From Exilibacterium tricleocarpae (GTDB lineage Bacteria > Pseudomonadota > Gammaproteobacteria > Pseudomonadales > Cellvibrionaceae), in NCBI RefSeq assembly GCF_007004655.1, contig NZ_ML660089.1, positions 372,001-436,000 of the forward strand: a stretch of DNA of 64,000 bases, given 5' to 3'. Shown piece after piece: positions 52,133-62,400 of this stretch. The notes beneath the pieces are model-generated. The model made no database searches and had not been told where the DNA came from. It saw nothing but the letters and a program-made list of their open reading frames with translations. The position numbers were made by a program, and so were the translations under genes. Within the stretch, counting starts at the first letter, position 1. Each line of letters opens with the position of its first letter.

Positions 52133-53326
52133 TTGTCGCCTCAATTTGATTGGATACACGGAGCAGTGACACACCATCACCATTTTTGGCCAATTTACTA
52201 TGACGCCCTAGGGCAGACCTTTGCCATCACGGATCGGTCGGGCCTAAGATCGGCGATCGGTCACCGTCTGTGGCTGGCCGACGAAGGCAATGCCCGCCGT
52301 TTTATCCGGCGCCTTCCCCCCGATGTGGGCGCTGCGTTGAACCGACTCACACAACGTCTTTGCCCCCCCGGTCCGCTGACAACCACATTGGCAAGCGCCA
52401 ATAAGGACTTGATTTGCCGTTTGCTAGTTCGTGGTGATCTTCGCTGCTATAGCGTGTTAACAGCCGCAAAGCCCTTACCGCCGATTGCTAGCGCTGACAG
52501 CCTGGTTCTGCGTATCAACCGCTTGCTGACCACTCTGACTTCTCTGGCACGGGTCGCCCCAGTGGGCCGGGGCGATCCTCTGCCGTTACTGCACGACTGC
52601 CCTGACTCCGAAACACTAACACTTTTGCACCGGCAGTTATGGCGTATGGACATGCAACTCTGGACTTTGTCTCTCGCTAGTCGTGACTCTAACCGGCTTA
52701 GGCAGGAGATGGTGCTCCGTGAAGCCCGTTTGAAGTCAGTTAGCTATCAAAAGCTGGTGACCCTCTTGGGGGTTGATCCGAAGCTTGTGCATGGGGCTGT
52801 GTTTGCCGACGCTTACGCTGTCGCCCGGTTGTGCTGGGAAGATCTGGAGCGACGGCTGAAATGGCTGGTGGGCGATATAACTTTGGGTCGGGACCCGACC
52901 GGGCAGGGCCCGGTGACTGAAACCGGCTTCGCAGTGCTGTTGACGGCGGCGCTCTATGAAAGGGGCCGGGCGGTTAAATCCACAGGCGGACAGATAATCT
53001 CAGTGCTACGGCAACTGGGTTGCTGTTGTCGGGAGTTGGCGATAGCCAAATTACCCCCGGCGCGGAAAAGCCGATCCCGGGTGGCAAAGGCGTCCTCCCT
53101 CGGGGATTTCGCGACGGTGGAATCGGCGCCAATATCGGTAGCAAGCGCGCCTTCGGCAGCATCGCCGCAGATAGTATCCAATACAGAACCGGTTCCCGAC
53201 ACGGTGGCGCAAGCGGAAACGGCTGTGCTGGCGGCTCGGTGTGCCATGTCGTTTTGTGAAGTTTGTCAAAAAGCGGCTCCACATTTATCGGAACAGGGTC
53301 AGCATAGGAACTCCAGTCAATGGTAG
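52133..53326 (+). CDS. Unrecognised 397-aa protein in a type VI-style effector module
   Basis: The protein opens with FDWIHGAVTHHHHFWPIYYD, has a mid-region WRMDMQLWTLSLASRD, a region ETGFAVLLTAALYERGRAVK, and a C-terminal low-complexity Ala/Ser/Pro segment (about 305-365). No family known to me. The start is TTG 52133 with AGGA just upstream. Its end overlaps the DUF4123 gene by 7 bases, so the two are translated together and the protein probably belongs to the same delivery system, perhaps as an extra adaptor or chaperone. That role is inference from position only. Confidence 0.6.
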   Translation: MSPQFDWIHGAVTHHHHFWPIYYDALGQTFAITDRSGLRSAIGHRLWLADEGNARRFIRRLPPDVGAALNRLTQRLCPPGPLTTTLASANKDLICRLLVRGDLRCYSVLTAAKPLPPIASADSLVLRINRLLTTLTSLARVAPVGRGDPLPLLHDCPDSETLTLLHRQLWRMDMQLWTLSLASRDSNRLRQEMVLREARLKSVSYQKLVTLLGVDPKLVHGAVFADAYAVARLCWEDLERRLKWLVGDITLGRDPTGQGPVTETGFAVLLTAALYERGRAVKSTGGQIISVLRQLGCCCRELAIAKLPPARKSRSRVAKASSLGDFATVESAPISVASAPSAASPQIVSNTEPVPDTVAQAETAVLAARCAMSFCEVCQKAAPHLSEQGQHRNSSQW

Positions 53327-54279
53327 CAACACCCGGTTTTTCCAGCCTGCAACGGGCCTGCCCAGGCTTTAAACACCACTATGCGTTGCTTGACTGCGCG
53401 ATTGACAACTGTATCTATCCAGCCATTAAAGGCAGTGGCCACTGGCATCAGTGTCTTTATCGCAACACTGATGAGGTTCTGGAAAAAGTCGCTCCCCATG
53501 TGGTGTCACTCAAAGCGGGAGGCTTTTGCGATTGGTTGTTTAGCGAGGGCTGGGGACAAAGCTGGGGCATTTATATCGCCAGTGACAAAAACCTGGTAGA
53601 GATTCTCCGGCACTTCCGGCAGGTCAATAAAGTCAGAGGCCCTGGGCTGGAGAACTGGTTGTTTCGTTACTATGACCCGAGAATACTGCGGGATTTTCTG
53701 CCCAGCAGTGATGGTACCCAGCAGTACCTGCTAATGGGATCCATAGGGCCTTTGTGGATGGAAAGTGAAGATGGTCAGTACGCGGTTAAATTTGATCGTG
53801 GACCGGCGCAGCTGCGGATTGAAAACCGGGATTGGGAGGGCGTGGTCTCGGCACAGAGGCAGTATCCACAGGTTGCCGGCGAAGGGGACGCGTCTTCGAT
53901 ATTGAGAATTCGGCAGGATCAGGTTCAATTGCTGGCAAAGACGGCTTACCGGGCTTTTGTCCGCATGCTGGTTGGCGATATGCAAAGGTGTTACCCGAAG
54001 AGGTTGGCCGCTTACGATAACACGGTACTGTACCGGCGGATTGACCAAGCCCTGCAAACCTTTCGGTCAATGGGTGTGAAAAAACGTCAGGATGGCTACT
54101 ACTGCGTTGAGATGTGTGTGTTGATGGGTTGGGATTTTATGGAGTCAGCCAGCTATGGAGTAATAAGACGTGATTTTCTTGAAAATATTGCACTGGGCGA
54201 TCTCAGTCAACGGGTAGAGGCAGCTTTTCAATACTGTAAGGATAATGTTTTTAACACGGAGGCCCCTAAATTGCTATGA
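53320..54279 (+). CDS. DUF4123 protein (type VI effector chaperone/adaptor)
   Basis: A 319-residue protein. The DUF4123 landmarks are HYALLDCAIDNCIYPAI near the start, KVAPHVVSLKAGGFCDWLF, GWGQSWGIYIASDKNLVEIL and WLFRYYDPRILRDFLP (the region RxYDPRVL is highly typical). DUF4123 proteins (Tec/TEC) load cognate effectors onto VgrG spikes of type VI secretion. VgrG is not in the window, so the spike must be encoded elsewhere. The gene overlaps the toxin gene start by 4 bases (ATGA), marking the pair chaperone-effector. Confidence 0.82.
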   Translation: MVATPGFSSLQRACPGFKHHYALLDCAIDNCIYPAIKGSGHWHQCLYRNTDEVLEKVAPHVVSLKAGGFCDWLFSEGWGQSWGIYIASDKNLVEILRHFRQVNKVRGPGLENWLFRYYDPRILRDFLPSSDGTQQYLLMGSIGPLWMESEDGQYAVKFDRGPAQLRIENRDWEGVVSAQRQYPQVAGEGDASSILRIRQDQVQLLAKTAYRAFVRMLVGDMQRCYPKRLAAYDNTVLYRRIDQALQTFRSMGVKKRQDGYYCVEMCVLMGWDFMESASYGVIRRDFLENIALGDLSQRVEAAFQYCKDNVFNTEAPKLL

Positions 54280-55175
54280 TGGGAGGGGATGAACGTGGTA
54301 TAGTTGGCGGGCAAGAGGAGATCGGAGAAGTCGCTGCTGTATGCCAATATGGACAAACGATAGCGCAGCGCAGAAAAGAAGGCGGCAATCCTATCCAGAG
54401 TGTACTCGATCATTCTGATCAATATTATTACAATACGGAAACGCATACCTACAACCTTATTGATGGCGGCAAAGGTGCTATTAAGAATCGGGCCAAGCTA
54501 AGCCGAGAAGAATTTGCGCTTAAAGACACCTCAAATACCAACGCGCGTCGCCATGGTGTTCATGAAATCAAGGTTCGACACGACACCCTACCCGAGAAGC
54601 AGCAACGTAAATTAAAGAAGTTGGAAGAAGAGCGAAGGCGGGCCCGAAAACAGAAAAAAGCTATTGAGGATACGCTCAAAAAGGGGGGCGACACGATTGA
54701 CGGGCAATCTTATAATCGGATAAAGGATGTTAAAGCCTGGAAGGAAGCGGATCATGATTTGAAAAAGATCAGCGAGAAGCTTGGTGAACATGCGGCGAAT
54801 GCCGCAATTAATCAGCAACTTCCTAACGCCAAAAAGTTGCACAGTGATACGCCGGGTGATGGTAAGCAAGGCCAGTTTGACAGTGTGTATCAGGACGGCG
54901 ATAAAATATATATTATCGAGGCCAAAGGAGCTGGGGGGCGAAGAACTACACGTAATAATTCAAAAGGAGATCCTGTCGAACAGGGCACTGAAGAGTATCG
55001 CGACGAAATTATTGAGAATATGGAAAAAGAGGCCAAAAAAGATCCCGAACTAAGAAAAACTGTTCGTGCTTTGAAGAAGGCAGTTAAACAAGGAAAGTTA
55101 GAATATCTGGAGATAGTACAAAAAGCTAATGATGACGATGTTATTCCACATGTTCAAATTTCAAAGTATGAATAG
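54276..55175 (+). CDS. Probable PD-(D/E)XK nuclease effector toxin
   Basis: A 299-residue protein. The middle (about 105-170) is a charged coiled coil. The C-terminal domain has GQFDSVYQDGDKIYIIEAKG, which fits the PD-(D/E)XK pattern with Asp202, Glu215 and Lys217, and then a basic GRRTTRNN. This combination is typical of Tox-REase-type DNases of polymorphic toxins. The N-terminal part is unknown and may bind the DUF4123 chaperone. The gene follows the chaperone with a 4-base overlap and precedes the Imm49-like gene, the classic order chaperone-toxin-immunity. Nuclease activity is inferred from the motif only. Confidence 0.72.
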   Translation: MMGGDERGIVGGQEEIGEVAAVCQYGQTIAQRRKEGGNPIQSVLDHSDQYYYNTETHTYNLIDGGKGAIKNRAKLSREEFALKDTSNTNARRHGVHEIKVRHDTLPEKQQRKLKKLEEERRRARKQKKAIEDTLKKGGDTIDGQSYNRIKDVKAWKEADHDLKKISEKLGEHAANAAINQQLPNAKKLHSDTPGDGKQGQFDSVYQDGDKIYIIEAKGAGGRRTTRNNSKGDPVEQGTEEYRDEIIENMEKEAKKDPELRKTVRALKKAVKQGKLEYLEIVQKANDDDVIPHVQISKYE

Positions 55176-55185
55176 AGAAAACCAA

Positions 55186-56028
55186 ATGGTTAAAAGAATT
55201 CGTCCTGAGGCAGAATGCCCTGATGCAGAAAGAGAATACTTGAATGATTTTGAAGAAGATATTGAAGATGTATTATTATCTTTAGAAGAGCGTCCTAAAA
55301 ATCTTACGCAATTTAATGATGCGCTTCGCTCTGCCACCAGAGCCGATGCCTTAGGCGAAAACGACGAACTAACGATACAGTATATGCAATTAGCACTGGA
55401 GCTTGGTGTAGCCCATTTTATCAGCGCATTGGAGTTGCCTGAAAAATTTGGAGTTGATTATTTAGGTAAGCGGTATGCTTACGCGATTAAATCTTCTAAA
55501 GTTCATACTGACCCAGATGCATGGCTAAATGTTGTTTATCTAGCAATTATTTTGCGTAACCAAGATGCTCTGGGGGTTATGGGACGTATTTCTACGGAAG
55601 CTCTAAGAAATGCTAATATCAAAACCGATGAAGCTAACTACTTGTATGTAGACTTTATTAAAGGACTGTTTGATAAAAAAGTGGATGTTGGCGAATTGTT
55701 GATTGCTGCTATGAAGGCAACCGATTATCCGGGTATTAGTAAGGAGCGTACAGGTTATCTATTAAATATCCGCGTTCCCTTGCTTTCTTTATACCGCTGT
55801 TTTTTATCCAACGATCAAGCGGAATTTAATGAAAAACTGAATGAAGCTGTTATGCTGCACAAAGTTTTTTGGGCAGACAATCCCAAAAACTATCACGATA
55901 TTGATGGCTGGGTCTCCATGGATTTGCTGGCGGTCTTATCCCTAGCTTACGATGATAAAGGGTGGGCACCTCAGATTGACTCGGATTATATCCCTAAGTG
56001 GTTAGTGACGGGCCAGTATGTGCAGTAA
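55186..56028 (+). CDS. Imm49-family immunity protein
   Basis: About 280 residues, acidic and helical. Its C-terminal half contains DYPGISKERTGYLLNIRVPL, AEFNEKLNEAVMLHKVFW and SDYIPKWLVTGQYVQ. These segments match the pattern I know from Imm49 proteins. It should neutralise the nuclease encoded just before it and act in the cytoplasm. ATG 55186 has an AGAGAA upstream and is preferred; ATG 55168 and 55129 are in frame but overlap the toxin or lack a ribosome site. Base composition is AT-rich compared with the housekeeping genes. Confidence 0.78.
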   Translation: MVKRIRPEAECPDAEREYLNDFEEDIEDVLLSLEERPKNLTQFNDALRSATRADALGENDELTIQYMQLALELGVAHFISALELPEKFGVDYLGKRYAYAIKSSKVHTDPDAWLNVVYLAIILRNQDALGVMGRISTEALRNANIKTDEANYLYVDFIKGLFDKKVDVGELLIAAMKATDYPGISKERTGYLLNIRVPLLSLYRCFLSNDQAEFNEKLNEAVMLHKVFWADNPKNYHDIDGWVSMDLLAVLSLAYDDKGWAPQIDSDYIPKWLVTGQYVQ

Positions 56029-56453
56029 AACCAAGGGAGCGGAGTCACTTGATCCAGAGGTGTATTAAGTTAAAAAATGATCGTAGTGTTTTTCTAGAGG
56101 TCTGGGCTAAACCACAGTCCTGTTGCAACTACTCCACAATCAACACCAGCCGCCCCTCAGACACTTCAACCTTGACCGGCGTATCAATACCAAACCCGCT
56201 TTCTCCAACCACTTCCCTTTCATCCGTATCCATGGCACGGGCCGACAACCCGTATAAGGGGATTGTGTTTTGAGCCGGTGCCTCGAATATCAGATAGTTA
56301 AATACCATCAACTGTTGCCAGGCTGCCTTATGGTTTGACGACGCTTCGGTAGTTGGTGGGTATGTAAAGATTCAGAAAAGACAATATTAGGGACAGCATT
56401 AAAACCAGCTATATTAAACAGGTTTTAATGCGCCCTAAATACTAATGAATAAC
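56029..56453. other. Gap between immunity gene and PKS with a symE remnant
   Basis: 425 bases. The centre holds the frameshifted symE-like fragment on the minus strand. The 3' end lies downstream of the PKS stop; a palindrome near 56400-56440 (AAAACC ... GGTTTT, TTTAATGCG) may serve as a terminator. I see nothing else. Confidence 0.4.
56129..56289 (-). pseudogene. Frameshifted SymE-like toxin remnant
   Basis: The last frame reads GFGIDTPVKVEVSEGRLVLI then VE, the C-terminus of SymE-type proteins. Shifting the frame before GF, the upstream bases give CRPVPWIRMKGKWLEKAGF, exactly the preceding SymE motif (xPWIRMKGxWLExAGF). The two halves join at the GGTTTGG around 56190, so a single frameshift separates them. 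A stop precedes the first half, so the N-terminus is lost too. SymE-like genes often sit next to RHS and type VI loci. Confidence 0.65.
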
Positions 56454-59400
56454 CTATACAGTTGCTTCTGCTGGTAGTAGTTCCAATAGCTTAGTGGATA
56501 GCTGTTCCGGCGTTGGATCTGCCAGTATATCGACAGTCGATAATTCAAAGCCCATTTTTTGACGGAATATCATAGCGAGCTCTACAGCAACCAGAGAGTC
56601 AACCCCCATATTATTGATACTGGTATTCTTGTTAAGCTTATCGATAGGAAACTTTAGTAATTGGGATATGGATTCCAAAATGTTGTGGGTAATATAATCG
56701 CGTAACTCAACATCTTTGGGACATTTGGCAAAAAAATCAGAACGGGCGATTTCAATGGCATTATCGCTATTATCTTGCTTTAGAAAATTTGTAAATCGAG
56801 TGTACGGATACGCTAAAGAGGGCATGGATTTCACCAGTTTTGACCAATCGCCACGGAATGCGCCAATTTGAGTTACGTCATTTTCCAATACTTGATCAAT
56901 AATCGTAAAAGCTTCTTCCGGGCTGATACCGGATAAACCAAACTTTTCAAAAAAAGCAGCGACATCTGTTTTTCGGCTTAATATGCCAACGTCTGAAATG
57001 GCTCCCCAATTGATCGAGGTGCCCGCCAGACCTTTTGAGCGACGATAGTGGCATAGCGCATCCAGATAAGCATTGGCAAGAATATAAGAGGTTTGCCCTT
57101 TATTGCCGATCAAGGCCGAGACTGATGAGAAACAAAAGAAAATATCCAACGGTATACATTCAGTGAATTTATGGAGATTGACAGCCCCGATTAACTTGGG
57201 TCCTAATACTTTGTATAAACTTTCGGTCGTTAGTTGCGCCAAAAAGTTGTCTTCAAGCACAACCGCTCCGTGAAAGACGCCACGTAGTGGCAGCATTTCT
57301 CGTTTTATGGTATTGATCAGTGATTGCACTTCTCGTTCAGAGCTTACATCAGTCGCGATAACTTCAACTTTTGCCCCTTGCTCTCTTAGCTTATTGATTT
57401 CTTCTTGTGAATATTTATCATCCGCTCCGCTTCGGCTCGCCAATATCAACTGGCCCGCTTTTTGTGAGGCGATCCACTTCGCGATTTCCAAACCAAAACC
57501 TTTGGTTCCTCCTGTTATAAGATAAGAGGCATCAGATTTTATTTTACTGTTTTCATTTTTTGAAAGCAGTACATCCACCTTCTGACTTTTAAAATCAAGA
57601 ACGACTTTGCCTATGTGTTTGGAATGTGACATAAACTGGAATGCGTCGATGACGTTATTGGCAGGAAACACTTTTGAGGGAACGGGCTTGAAGTGACCTT
57701 TTTCAAAGCATCCGCAAACTTGACTAATAATCTCAGCGCCCAACGCAGGTTTGTGTTTCAGAATGCGATCAATATCCACAGAGGCAAACATCAGGTTTTC
57801 ATTAAACGCTTTCATGGGTAAGTCATTATTGTCAGCAATATTTTTCTTGCCTATTTCAATAAAACGGCCATAAGGTGCCAATAGGTTAAAGCTTTGGATA
57901 ACCGCCTCGCCGGCCATGGCGTTAAGCACTACATCAATGCCATAACCCTTGGTGTCGCGACGTATTTCTTCGGCAAATTGTAAACTGCGGGAATCGTAGA
58001 TATGATGAATACCCATATCGCGCAGATATTGACGTTTTTCATCGCTGCCGGCTGTCGCATATATTTCAGCACTTTTCCATTGTGCAACTTGCAACGCTAT
58101 AAGTCCGACGCCGCCAGTAGCGTTGTGGATAAGAACTTTTTCGCCTTCTTGCAACTGTGCCAAAGTTATCAAGCTATGATATGCGGTCATGTAACTAATC
58201 AGCGTTGGTGCTTCATAGATAGATAGTGCACTGGGTATTTTGGTTGCAAAGTGAGCGGGGATATTGGCGTAACTTCTGAAAGCATCCGGAACCAGGCCGA
58301 CTACTTGTTCTCCAATTTCAAAACCTTTAACTGCTGTACCTACTTCAACGACAGTGCCAGAGACCTCGAAACCCAAAGTGTCTTTATAGTATGTATTGTC
58401 AGTAATGGAAGAATCAATTTTATTATATACCTTTAATAAATCCTTAAAATTAAGACTTACAGCAGTAGTTTGGACTTTTATTTCAGTAGCCTGCAAAGGT
58501 TGCATTGCAATTTCAGTAAAGTGCAGGCTCATAACGTCGCCTGTTTCAGCAATACGTAAAGCGATCGGCTTTTCTTGAGCGGATAAACTGGAAGATTTGC
58601 TGTTTTTACCAGTAAGTTTTTGTGTTTTATCTAGCACATGCCTAAATAGTTTTTTGCCTCGAAAAGCACGCTCTCTGGTTGTATCTTTGGATAGAAAGAT
58701 GTTTTCCATATTGGCGCTTAAAGTTTTGTCCGAGTCTACATCAATGCAATAAAACGCAATATTTGCATGCTCATTTTCAACCACTTGAGCCAGGGCGCCA
58801 AAGGAAGCGCCCAATAGATTTATTGGAGAATCTTCTGGTAAAACCTGATAACTGTTTTGAGTCAGCACAAATAAGCGAACAGCTCGTTGGGGGTATTTTC
58901 TTATAATGATCTGGACAAGATTTTTAACGGCAGTCAAGGCGCCAAGGATTTTATCGTTGTCAAACAGGTCGCTGCCGTATAGTTGTTCCAAGTAGATAAT
59001 ATCGGTGATTTCTGGTGTCGTTTCCAGTACAGTATCAACATCTATCATGTTCATACCTGTCGCGCTATGGCAACTCATCTTGTGCTCTTGAAAAAACTGT
59101 ATATATTGGTGCGCTTCCATTTCGCCACCAATTACTAACCAAGTAGAGATTTTTGGTGGAGCTATTTCCGCTGTTCTGGATTCAACCCATTTTAGGTCGT
59201 AAAAATGATGGTGGAGAGAGTCTTTATCGTTAATAGACTGACCAAATTTCCGGGCTTTTACGCCATCTAACCGAACTAGAATATTCTTATTTTCATCAAA
59301 TAGAATGATATTGCCATAAACAGCATCATCTGTTCTTTCCGTAATTTCGATCAAACTATTAAGCATTTTGGGTAGTGGTTGGTTTACATAAATATTTTTA

Positions 59401-62400
59401 ATCGCTACCGGTACATAAGGCTGCTCGCTGCCTTCGGCCATCGTTTGAAAAGCAGCGTCCAGCACAGTTGGGTGTAAGAGGTAATATTTGTCGTAGTCAT
59501 CTTGATTATCTGTTTGCTGTATCTGCGCAACGACTTGTGTTGCAGATAGCCTTTTTAGTTGAGTAATAGGGCGAAACGCCGCCCCATAATCTAAACCAAC
59601 AGCACTTAATTTTTCGTAAAAATCCGTTACATTAATTTCTTCTGCATGACTTAAATCGAGAGATATTTCACCGAGATTGGGTGCGGCATTGGTAATAATA
59701 CGCCCGCTGGCATGAAGCTTCCAAGAGTCTCTCTGCCCCATAACTCGGCTGTGCACTTTAAACTTACCGCTTACAGGCTCAAAGCTCGTGTTGATAAAAG
59801 TTTGCACCGTTTCCTGGTCAGCTAACATATTGTGAAATTGGATATCTTCCAGACCAATAGTTTGGCTCTGGAGGTGATAGTGAGCTATAGCCAGTCCGAT
59901 TTCGACGTAGGCGGCCCCGGGTAAAACCACGCTTTTTTCTACCTTGTGGTCAACCGCATAAGGAAACAGTGAATGGCTAAATTCTACTTCCCACATAGGC
60001 GTAGGGCTGTCTATACGGCGGTTGAAAAATATATGTCCCTCATTACCAAATAGTTCCTCTATTGTTTTCTCGGAGAGGCATTGGTACTTTTCCAATGACC
60101 ATGGGTATGAAGGAAGCTTGACATACTGACCAGAAACACTATTCGCTTTTCTCCAGTCCAGCCGGTGCCCCAGCGTGAATAGTCTTGCTATGCTCTTTCT
60201 AATGCTGATGCATTCATTGGTTTTTCGATTTAGAGTATGTGCCTGTAACACAGGTTGCCCGGCGTTACTTAAGGTCTCTTTGATTGCGTTTTTCAGGACC
60301 GGGTGGGGCCCAACTTCAATAAAGATGGTATTGTGGTAGTTTTGACTAATGTTTTCTATCGTTTTTGAAAAATTGACTGTTTGGCGAATATTTTTCCACC
60401 AATAGTTATTGTCCCATTCAAATTCATTAGCTAGTTCTCCGGTAACTGTTGAGTATAAAGGTGTGTGAGCGGTCTTTGGTTTTATGATTTTTAATGCATC
60501 TAAAACATCATCGCGAATAGGGTCCATTTCTGGACAGTGATAAGCAACTTCAACTGTTAGAGGACGGCTAAATATGCCTGCATCGTTAAATAGCAATTGT
60601 AATTGAGTTAAAGATTCTGTTTTCCCTGCTATTGTTAAAGAACTTGGGCTATTCACCGCAGCAATTTCGACATTGTCTACTTGAATGATATATGGGAGAA
60701 TTTCAGCTTCTGAAAGCCCTACAGCCAACATGCTGCCGCAACCTGCTAAAGTTCCCTGCAAACGACTGCGATGATGACTGACAAGTAAAGCGTCCTCCAA
60801 ATTCAGCATACCAGAGACATAAGCAGCGGAGACTTCTCCTACACTGTGACCTGTGATCACATCGGGTTTTACCCCATATTGTTCGAGTAGCTTAAATAGT
60901 CCAACCTGCAGCACAAAGTTGGCCGGTTGGGCAATATGGGTTTTCGATATAAGTGAGCTGGATTCCGGCTTTTGCATTTCGGAAAAAATTGACCAGCCAC
61001 TTATTTCAGTAAAAATAGTATCTGCCTTATCAACAAAGTCTTTAAAAACAGGATAGGCTTCGTATAATTCTGCACCCATTGCATACCACTGTGGCCCCAT
61101 GCCGGTAAATACATAAGCTAATGTAGCTTTTTCTCCTTCCAAAGAGCTGCTGTCAAGGACGATATTCTCTGATAGCTGACCTTTACTCAAGCTCAGTAGG
61201 TTCTCACAAATTTCTTCTTTGTCTCTGCCTATAATACAAGCACGATTTTTAAAAAAGGTACGTCGAGCACTGGCCGAATGTAGAATATCGTAAAAATCAG
61301 CAAGGCTTGACGTTTCACTAATTTGTTTCGCATATTTTTCGCACAGCTTTCTCAGCGCCGCCTCATCTTGTGCTGTTATCGGGAGTATAAGCATTTTGTC
61401 AACAGACTGTTTATTTAGAGTCTTTCCTTTATTGACAGTAAAGCTTTCTACAATCGCATGAGCATTGGTTCCCCCATAACCAAACGAATTAATCACAACC
61501 CGCCGGGTGTCAGTTTCAACCGGCCAGCTCTCAGCTTCGGTTGGAACACGAATATGCATATCATCAAACGGAATTTTTGGATTGGGTGTATCAAAGTGAA
61601 TATTGGGTAGTATCTTGCCCTTATTGACCATTAAACTTGCTTTTATTAGGCCGGCAATACCGGCAGCAGCTTCAAGATGCCCTATATTTGTTTTTACTGA
61701 GCCCACAAGACATTTCGTCTGGCGCTGGGCTTTACTCATGACGAGGTTTATCGCGTTGGCTTCTGTCGTATCTCCTGCCTGTGTACCTGTTCCGTGCGCT
61801 TCAACAGCGTGAATCTCTGCAGAGCTTAAATCGACCTCTCCGTAAACACGTTCCATCAATTTTCTTTGCGACTTGCCATTAGGCATAGCAATGCCTTTGG
61901 TCGCGCCATCCTGATTGCTGCCCGTATTACGAATAACCGAATAGATATGATCACCGTCTGCTAACGCTTTATTGAGTGGTTTTAAAATCGCAATGCCACA
62001 ACCTTCACCGCGGGTATATCCTTCGGCACTTTCATCGAAAGCTTTGCAAAGACCATGTTTAGACAAAAATTTACCTTTGCTCATCACGATAGAATACTCG
62101 GGGCGGCTCATAATATTGACGCCGCCGGCGATTGCCAATTCGCTTTCACCCATCCAGATACTTTGACAAGCCAGGTGAGTTGCAACTAAAGAAGACGAGC
62201 ATGCGGTATCTACAGTTAAGCTTGTGCCATTGAGATCGAATACATAAGACAGTCTATTTGCGAGCAGCGTCATTGTGGCACTGGTGGCAGTGTTTGAATC
62301 CAGCCTGTCGCGGTTAAGATACCCAAACTGGGTCAGTTTATTATCCAGAGTGAAACCACCTATAAATACGCCTGTACTGGTTTTTTTTAGTTTATCTAAT

